From Nitrospinota bacterium (GTDB lineage: Bacteria; Nitrospinota; Nitrospinia; UBA9942), in contig JACRGN010000042.1 in assembly GCA_016234205.1 (NCBI GenBank), positions 1 through 5,923 on the forward strand: a DNA stretch of 5,923 bases, read 5' to 3'. The stretch's first letter is position 1, and each line of letters begins with the position of its first letter. The translations under genes and the position numbers were made by a program. Positions 1 to 4,056 of this stretch are shown piece by piece. Under the pieces are notes generated by a model that worked only from the letters and a program-made list of their open reading frames with translations, was not told where the DNA came from and did no database searches.

Positions 1-695
1 TGTTTCAGGCTTATGACTCGGTTTATTTAAAAGCAGATATAGAGTTGGGAGGGACTGACCAGCGGTTTAATCTCCTTATGGGAAGGTCAATGCAGAAGAC
101 AATGGGTATGGAAGAGCAGGTAGTTATTATGATGCCTCTGCTCGAAGGGACAGATGGCGTTCAGAAGATGAGTAAAAGCCTTGGTAATTATATAGGTATT
201 ACTGATTCCCCTAAGGAGATATTCGGAAAGATAATGTCAATATCCGATGAGTTGATGATTAGATATTATGAGCTTTTGAGCGATATTACAATTGATGAGC
301 TCAAGGGCTTAAAGGATGGAATTAAGGACGGCTCCATGCACCCTATGGATGTCAAAAAGAGGCTGGCAATAGAGATTGTCCGAAGATTTTACAGTGAGGC
401 GGATGCAATAGAGTCGCAGAGAGAATTTGAAAGGGTTTTTAGTCATAGGGAGCTTCCGGATGATATGCCTGTTGTGAAATTAAAATGGGAGGAGGATGAG
501 ATGTGGCTGCCTCATATAATGACTACAACGACTATTGCACCGAGCGGCTCGGAAGCAAGAAGATTAATTAAGCAGGGGGCTGTTAGTGTTAATGGGGAAA
601 AGATAGATGATATAGAAAGCAAGTTAAAGGGAGACAGGGAATATATAATTAAAGTAGGCAAAAAAAGATTTGTAAAGATTGTGCCTGAGAAATGA
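1..695 (+). CDS. tyrS: Tyrosyl-tRNA synthetase, C-terminal part (5' end outside window)
   Basis: This class I aminoacyl-tRNA synthetase charges tRNA-Tyr with tyrosine in the cytoplasm. The reading frame is open from the left edge (first full codon at base 3), so the gene begins upstream; about 230 C-terminal residues are present. Visible marks are the catalytic-domain stretch ELGGTDQRFNLLMGR (bases 42-86), the ATP-binding KMSKS loop (bases 165-179, in context QKMSKSLGN), a helical anticodon-binding region, and a C-terminal S4 RNA-binding domain from about base 540 (PSGSEARRLIKQGAVSVNG) to the stop. The KMSKS form, rather than the KFGKT form of E. coli TyrS, places it in the TyrZ-like subgroup. 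A TTG at base 45 is internal, not the start, because conserved family sequence in the same frame precedes it. The stop is 15 bases before the epimerase gene, so readthrough transcription is likely. The gene looks intact apart from the window cut. Confidence 0.96.
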   Translation, partial: FQAYDSVYLKADIELGGTDQRFNLLMGRSMQKTMGMEEQVVIMMPLLEGTDGVQKMSKSLGNYIGITDSPKEIFGKIMSISDELMIRYYELLSDITIDELKGLKDGIKDGSMHPMDVKKRLAIEIVRRFYSEADAIESQREFERVFSHRELPDDMPVVKLKWEEDEMWLPHIMTTTTIAPSGSEARRLIKQGAVSVNGEKIDDIESKLKGDREYIIKVGKKRFVKIVPEK

Positions 696-710
696 GATGT
701 AAGAGATAAT

Positions 711-1844
711 ATGAAAATTATAAATGTTACAGGGGCAAGACCGAATATGATGAAAGTAGCTCCTCTCATAAAAGAGATAAAGATACATAAGGAGCTTACC
801 CCTCTGCTTCTCCATACAGGTCAGCATTATGACGAAAAGATGTCAAAGGTGTTTTTTAACGACCTCTCCATGCCTGAACCCGATATTTACCTTGGTGTGG
901 GATCAGGTAGCCATGCCGTGCAGACTGCAAAGGTGATGGTGGAATTTGAAAAGGTATTGCTTTCCGAAAACCCCGATTTTGTTGTAGTGGTTGGAGATGT
1001 CAATTCCACAATGGCATGCGCCATAACCGCTGTCAAGCTGCATATTCCCGTAGCCCATGTTGAGGCAGGTCTTCGGAGCTTTGACAGGACTATGCCTGAG
1101 GAGATTAACCGCATCGTTACAGATTCCGTATCGGATTATCTCTTTACCACATCGGAAGATGCAAATGAAAATCTTAAAAAGGAAGGTATACCGGCTGAAA
1201 AAATTTTCTTTGTGGGGAATGTGATGATAGATACCCTCTTAAACCACAAAGAAAAGGCAGATAGGTCTGATATAACTCAGAGACTGGGATTGAAAAAGGG
1301 GGAATATGCCGTATTAACCCTTCACCGCCCATCTAATGTGGATGGGAAGGAGAGCCTTGAGAGAATACTCGATGCCCTGCTTTACATTCAGAAAAGGATA
1401 AAGATAGTTTTCCCTGTTCATCCGAGAACTCTTAAGATGATAAAAGAATATGGTTTTTCCGATATTACAAAAGAGATAAAGAATTTAATCATACTGGAGC
1501 CCCTCGGTTATTTGGATTTTTTAAAGCTTATGAATGATGCCATGTTTGTCCTTACCGATTCCGGAGGTATTCAGGAGGAGACTACTATACTTCAGATACC
1601 ATGCCTTACCTTAAGGGAGAATACCGAAAGACCTGTAACAGTAATGGAAGGGACGAATACTATTGTAGGAAATGATAAAGAGAGGATTATAAAAGAGGCT
1701 GAAAATATCTTAAACAACGGCGGGAAGGCAGGAAGGGTCCCAAAGTTATGGGACGGCAGGGCTGCAGAGAGGATTGTGGAGATTATAATAAAAAGGGAAA
1801 TAAGGAGAAAGGGTGAAAATGGAGAAATGGAGAAAGATTCTTAA
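711..1844 (+). CDS. wecB: UDP-N-acetylglucosamine 2-epimerase (non-hydrolysing)
   Basis: The 377-residue product belongs to the non-hydrolysing UDP-GlcNAc 2-epimerases, cytoplasmic two-domain (GT-B fold) enzymes that interconvert UDP-GlcNAc and UDP-ManNAc for surface polysaccharides; E. coli WecB is about the same length. Family signatures appear in order: GARPNMMK (residues 8-15), HTGQHYD (35-41), GDVNST (95-100), HVEAGLRSFD (116-125), MPEEINR (128-134), LTLHRPSN (202-209), PVHPRT (235-240), TDSGGIQEE (282-290) and TERPVT (305-310). Lys15, Asp96, Glu118, Glu131 and His205 match the known catalytic or substrate residues of E. coli WecB. The ATG at 711 puts the GARPN loop at the usual distance from the N terminus; only a weak AAGAGA precedes it. 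The last 15 or so residues (KREIRRKGENGEMEKDS) are highly charged, encoded by a purine repeat, and probably lie outside the fold. A close relative acting on another sugar, such as a WbpI-like UDP-uronic acid epimerase, cannot be excluded. Confidence 0.93.
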   Translation: MKIINVTGARPNMMKVAPLIKEIKIHKELTPLLLHTGQHYDEKMSKVFFNDLSMPEPDIYLGVGSGSHAVQTAKVMVEFEKVLLSENPDFVVVVGDVNSTMACAITAVKLHIPVAHVEAGLRSFDRTMPEEINRIVTDSVSDYLFTTSEDANENLKKEGIPAEKIFFVGNVMIDTLLNHKEKADRSDITQRLGLKKGEYAVLTLHRPSNVDGKESLERILDALLYIQKRIKIVFPVHPRTLKMIKEYGFSDITKEIKNLIILEPLGYLDFLKLMNDAMFVLTDSGGIQEETTILQIPCLTLRENTERPVTVMEGTNTIVGNDKERIIKEAENILNNGGKAGRVPKLWDGRAAERIVEIIIKREIRRKGENGEMEKDS

Positions 1845-1887
1845 AATTATTTATTTTCCCCCCCTTTCGTCTTTATTCCCCATTTCT
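1803..1887. repeat. Purine-rich low-complexity tract and partial inverted copy at the wecB end
   Basis: The last codons of the epimerase gene are almost pure purine: GGAGAAA- and GTGAAA-like units, then two tandem copies of ATGGAGAA (1819-1826 and 1827-1834). The spacer after the stop is pyrimidine-rich and contains CCATTTCT (1880-1887), the exact reverse complement of AGAAATGG (1823-1830). Beyond this 8-base arm the match continues imperfectly (GAA, then AAG after a two-base bulge). The element therefore covers the end of one gene and most of the next gene's leader, and a transcript could form a weak long-loop hairpin. It is not a typical intrinsic terminator, as there is no compact GC stem followed by a T run. 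Confidence 0.55.
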
Positions 1888-1908
1888 ACTTAATCTTTTC
1901 TTTTATCT
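1845..1908 (+). other. Pyrimidine-rich spacer without a Shine-Dalgarno sequence
   Basis: These 64 bases separate the epimerase stop from the oxidoreductase ATG. They hold an AT-rich start, a run of seven C (1858-1864) and long T/C stretches, and no purine-rich ribosome-binding site in the 20 bases before the ATG. I see no convincing -35/-10 promoter pair. Initiation may depend on an unstructured pyrimidine-rich leader (an S1-type mechanism) or on coupling to the upstream gene; both are inferences. Confidence 0.5.
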
Positions 1909-4056
1909 ATGAAACAGGTTCTCATTAAGAGAGGTCAGGCGGTTGTAGAAGATGTCCCCGCATCATTAGTGGAAGAGGGAGAGATACTTGTTGAGGTTGC
2001 ATATTCTCTTATCAGCCCAGGGACAGAGGGGGCTTCTGTCTCAAGCTCGGGTGAATCTCTTCTCCGGAAGGTAATAAACCAGCCTTTAAATGTCCTTAAA
2101 GTTATTGATATAGCAAAGACTCATGGCATTTCAAAAACCCGCTCTATAATAAAGGGGTCTCTGGAATCAGGCTATCCAATAGGATATTCCTGTTCAGGGA
2201 TTGTTGTAAAAACCGGAAACGGAGTTGTCAATATTAAGCCCGGGGATAGGGTTGCCTGTGCAGGGGCAGGAAGGGCGAATCATGCGGAAGTAGTTCTTGT
2301 GCCAAGAAATTTATGTGTAAAGATTCCTGATGAATGCGATATATCCGATGCAGCATCTGTAACGCTTGGTGCCATTGCAATGCAAGGCGTAAGAAGGGCA
2401 GATGTAAAGTTAGGGGAGAAGGTTGCGGTAATAGGTCTGGGACTTATCGGGCAGATAACTGTTCAACTCTTAAAGATTGCAGGATGCAGGGTGATGGGTA
2501 TTGATATTGATAATGAAAGGGTAGAACTGGCAAAAAAATTAGGGATGGACTGGATAATTACATCACCAGAGGATGCCCTGAATTTGACCGGCAGGCTCGG
2601 TGTTGACAGCACAATTATCACTGCATCATCATCAAGCAGCGAGATTATCCAGCAGGCAATTGAGATGACAAGGAAAAAGGGTAAGGTGGTTGTGGTTGGC
2701 GATGTGGGGCTTGGCATCAAAAGGTCTCCCTTCTATGAAAAGGAGATAGACCTTCTTATATCTTGTTCTTACGGTCCTGGCAGATATGACAGACAATATG
2801 AAGATGGAGGTATTGATTATCCATATCCCTATGTGAGATGGACTGAGAACAGGAATATGGAGGAGTATCTGAGATTGATAGCAGAGGGGAAATTCAATTT
2901 TAAAGCCCTTGTGGATAGGGTATACAGCATTGATGAGGCACCAAAGGCGTATGAAGACTTGAAGGGTATAGAGAAAAGACCTTTAGGGATTTTGTTGGAG
3001 TATCCTGTAGAGGTAGCCGCAGCCCTGAATCAAGTTCAGGGTAGCCTGCGAAATGGCAAATTGAAAACCAAGGTTGAGCTAAAACCGCTATTGAAAGATG
3101 GAAAGATAAATGTAGCTGTCATTGGTGTGGGGAGTTTTGCAAGGGCAGTTCATCTGCCTAATCTTCAAAAACTCTCAAACCTCTATAATGTTTCTGCAAT
3201 TATCACAAAGAAGGGCTCTTCTGCAAAGGAAGCCGCCAAACAGTTTGATGCCTCATATTCCTCTACTGACTATACAGATGTCCTGAATGATAAAGACATA
3301 GACATGGTTTTGATAGCAACAAGGCATAACCTGCATGCTAATATAACATTAGAGGCACTAAAGGAGGGTAAAGCTGTCTTTGTTGAAAAACCCCTTGCAT
3401 TGAATAGGGATGAATTAAATAATCTCAAATCTCAAATCTCAAATCTCAAATCTTGCTTTATGGTTGGCTTCAACCGCCGCTTTTCCCCTGCTGCTGTCAG
3501 AGTGAAGGAATTAATCTCAAATCGGCAGAATCCATTAATTGTTAATTATAGAGTAAATGCAGGCTATATCCCCCTTGACAACTGGATTCACACAGTGGAG
3601 GGTGGAGGAAGGATTATAGGCGAGGCATGCCACATGTTCGATTTTTTTAATTTTCTTACAGATTCAGAAGTTAAGAGTATAGATGCCTCTGCCATTTCTC
3701 CTAAAACTTCTCATGTATCGGCGAGGGACAATTTTACCTCTACCATAAAATATAAAGAAGGATCTATCTGCACTCTCACTTATACTTCACTCGGCTCCGG
3801 GGAGTTAGGCAAGGAATATATCGAAATATATTTTGACGGGAAGACCTGCATAATAGATGACTTCAAAAAACTGAAAGTTTATGGAAGCAAAGAAAAAGGC
3901 TGGTCATCTGTTATTTCAGACAAAGGGCATATAAATGAGCTGACAGCCTTTGAAAAATTTATCAGGGGAAACGGCGGTATACCCATACCCCTCCGGCAGA
4001 TATTCCAAACTACGGATATGAGCCTTATAGTGGATGAGATGATATGTGCGGGATAG
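1909..4056 (+). CDS. Two-domain sugar oxidoreductase (MDR/ADH-like plus Gfo/Idh/MocA)
   Basis: This 715-residue protein fuses two NAD(P)-dependent dehydrogenase modules, a layout known as bi-domain-containing oxidoreductase and found in polysaccharide gene clusters; its substrate is not established. Residues 1-365 are a medium-chain dehydrogenase: GroES-like part, Rossmann motif GLGLIG (176-181), and the family-typical SCSYGPGRYD (285-294) and YVRWTENRN (308-316). The usual catalytic-zinc cysteine region reads YSLISPGTE (32-40), without Cys. Residues 366-397 are a linker. Residues 398-715 are Gfo/Idh/MocA: Rossmann motif GVGSFA (406-411), EKP (493-495, the usual catalytic-lysine motif), MVGFNRRFSP (518-527) and GEACHMFD (571-578) with its conserved His and Asp. 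The ATG at 1909 is favoured because MKQVL at the N terminus is typical of the family, although no Shine-Dalgarno sequence precedes it. Oddities are a palindrome in the linker and a heptanucleotide repeat encoding residues 505-515. The 3' end overlaps the next gene by 13 bases. Confidence 0.9.
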   Translation: MKQVLIKRGQAVVEDVPASLVEEGEILVEVAYSLISPGTEGASVSSSGESLLRKVINQPLNVLKVIDIAKTHGISKTRSIIKGSLESGYPIGYSCSGIVVKTGNGVVNIKPGDRVACAGAGRANHAEVVLVPRNLCVKIPDECDISDAASVTLGAIAMQGVRRADVKLGEKVAVIGLGLIGQITVQLLKIAGCRVMGIDIDNERVELAKKLGMDWIITSPEDALNLTGRLGVDSTIITASSSSSEIIQQAIEMTRKKGKVVVVGDVGLGIKRSPFYEKEIDLLISCSYGPGRYDRQYEDGGIDYPYPYVRWTENRNMEEYLRLIAEGKFNFKALVDRVYSIDEAPKAYEDLKGIEKRPLGILLEYPVEVAAALNQVQGSLRNGKLKTKVELKPLLKDGKINVAVIGVGSFARAVHLPNLQKLSNLYNVSAIITKKGSSAKEAAKQFDASYSSTDYTDVLNDKDIDMVLIATRHNLHANITLEALKEGKAVFVEKPLALNRDELNNLKSQISNLKSCFMVGFNRRFSPAAVRVKELISNRQNPLIVNYRVNAGYIPLDNWIHTVEGGGRIIGEACHMFDFFNFLTDSEVKSIDASAISPKTSHVSARDNFTSTIKYKEGSICTLTYTSLGSGELGKEYIEIYFDGKTCIIDDFKKLKVYGSKEKGWSSVISDKGHINELTAFEKFIRGNGGIPIPLRQIFQTTDMSLIVDEMICAG
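3018..3050. repeat. REP-like palindrome inside the interdomain linker
   Basis: A perfect 7-base inverted repeat, CCCTGAA (3023-3029) and TTCAGGG (3035-3041), encloses the 5-base loop TCAAG. An outer pair, CGCAG (3018-3022) and CTGCG (3046-3050), extends the stem with a 4-base bulge (TAGC) on the right side. GGTAGCC also occurs twice as a direct repeat (3012-3018 and 3040-3046). From memory, the CCTGAA-loop-TTCAGG core resembles short palindromes dispersed in many bacterial genomes (REP-like elements), but I could not check for other copies. It lies in frame in the oxidoreductase gene, encoding roughly residues 370-381 (AAALNQVQGSLR), in the variable linker between the two enzyme halves. Confidence 0.6.
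3421..3453. repeat. Heptanucleotide tandem repeat AATCTCA, about 4.7 copies, in coding sequence
   Basis: Four exact AATCTCA units begin at 3421, 3428, 3435 and 3442, followed by a partial AATCT to 3453. They encode NLKSQISNLKS (residues 505-515) of the oxidoreductase. Because 7 is not a multiple of 3, the peptide pattern itself repeats every seven residues. The segment lies between the EKPLAL and FMVGFNRRF motifs, where the family normally has a helix of about this length, so the repeat seems to fill or replace native sequence rather than lengthen the protein. A further one and a half units (AATCTCAAATC) occur at 3513-3523 in the same gene. Confidence 0.9.
4032..4056 (+). promoter_or_regulatory. 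Start region and 13-base overlap coupling the oxidoreductase and asnB genes
   Basis: The asnB ATG (4044-4046) lies inside the last codons of the oxidoreductase gene, whose TAG stop is at 4054-4056. A modest ribosome-binding-like GGATGAG (4032-4038) lies 5 bases before the ATG. The start is fixed by protein logic: the second codon is TGC, and Cys2 must follow the initiator Met to become the N-terminal nucleophile. The overlap suggests translational coupling and co-transcription. Confidence 0.65.

Noticed and set aside
45..47. TTG as the true start of the tyrS frame
   Set aside because: Conserved catalytic-domain sequence in the same frame precedes it, and the N-terminal half of the enzyme would be missing.
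512..827. Two antisense open frames over the tyrS end and wecB start
   Set aside because: They are hydrophobic low-complexity translations of the strand opposite the S4 domain and the epimerase N-terminus, with no family signature.
887..1114. Antisense open frame within wecB
   Set aside because: It is a shadow opposite strongly conserved epimerase motifs and shows no recognisable domain.
1845..1900. Intrinsic terminator after wecB
   Set aside because: The inverted arms are 8 bases with a 49-base loop and no GC-rich compact stem followed by a T run.
2622..2645. Serine-codon cluster (ASSSSSE) as a repeat expansion
   Set aside because: It is only five serines with mixed codons, at a position where the family already has a small polar loop.
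2463..2720. Antisense open frame within the oxidoreductase
   Set aside because: It mirrors the Rossmann-fold coding region and has no supporting motif or start signal.
3421..3453. CRISPR-like array
   Set aside because: The units are 7 bases with no spacers, far from a CRISPR repeat-spacer layout.
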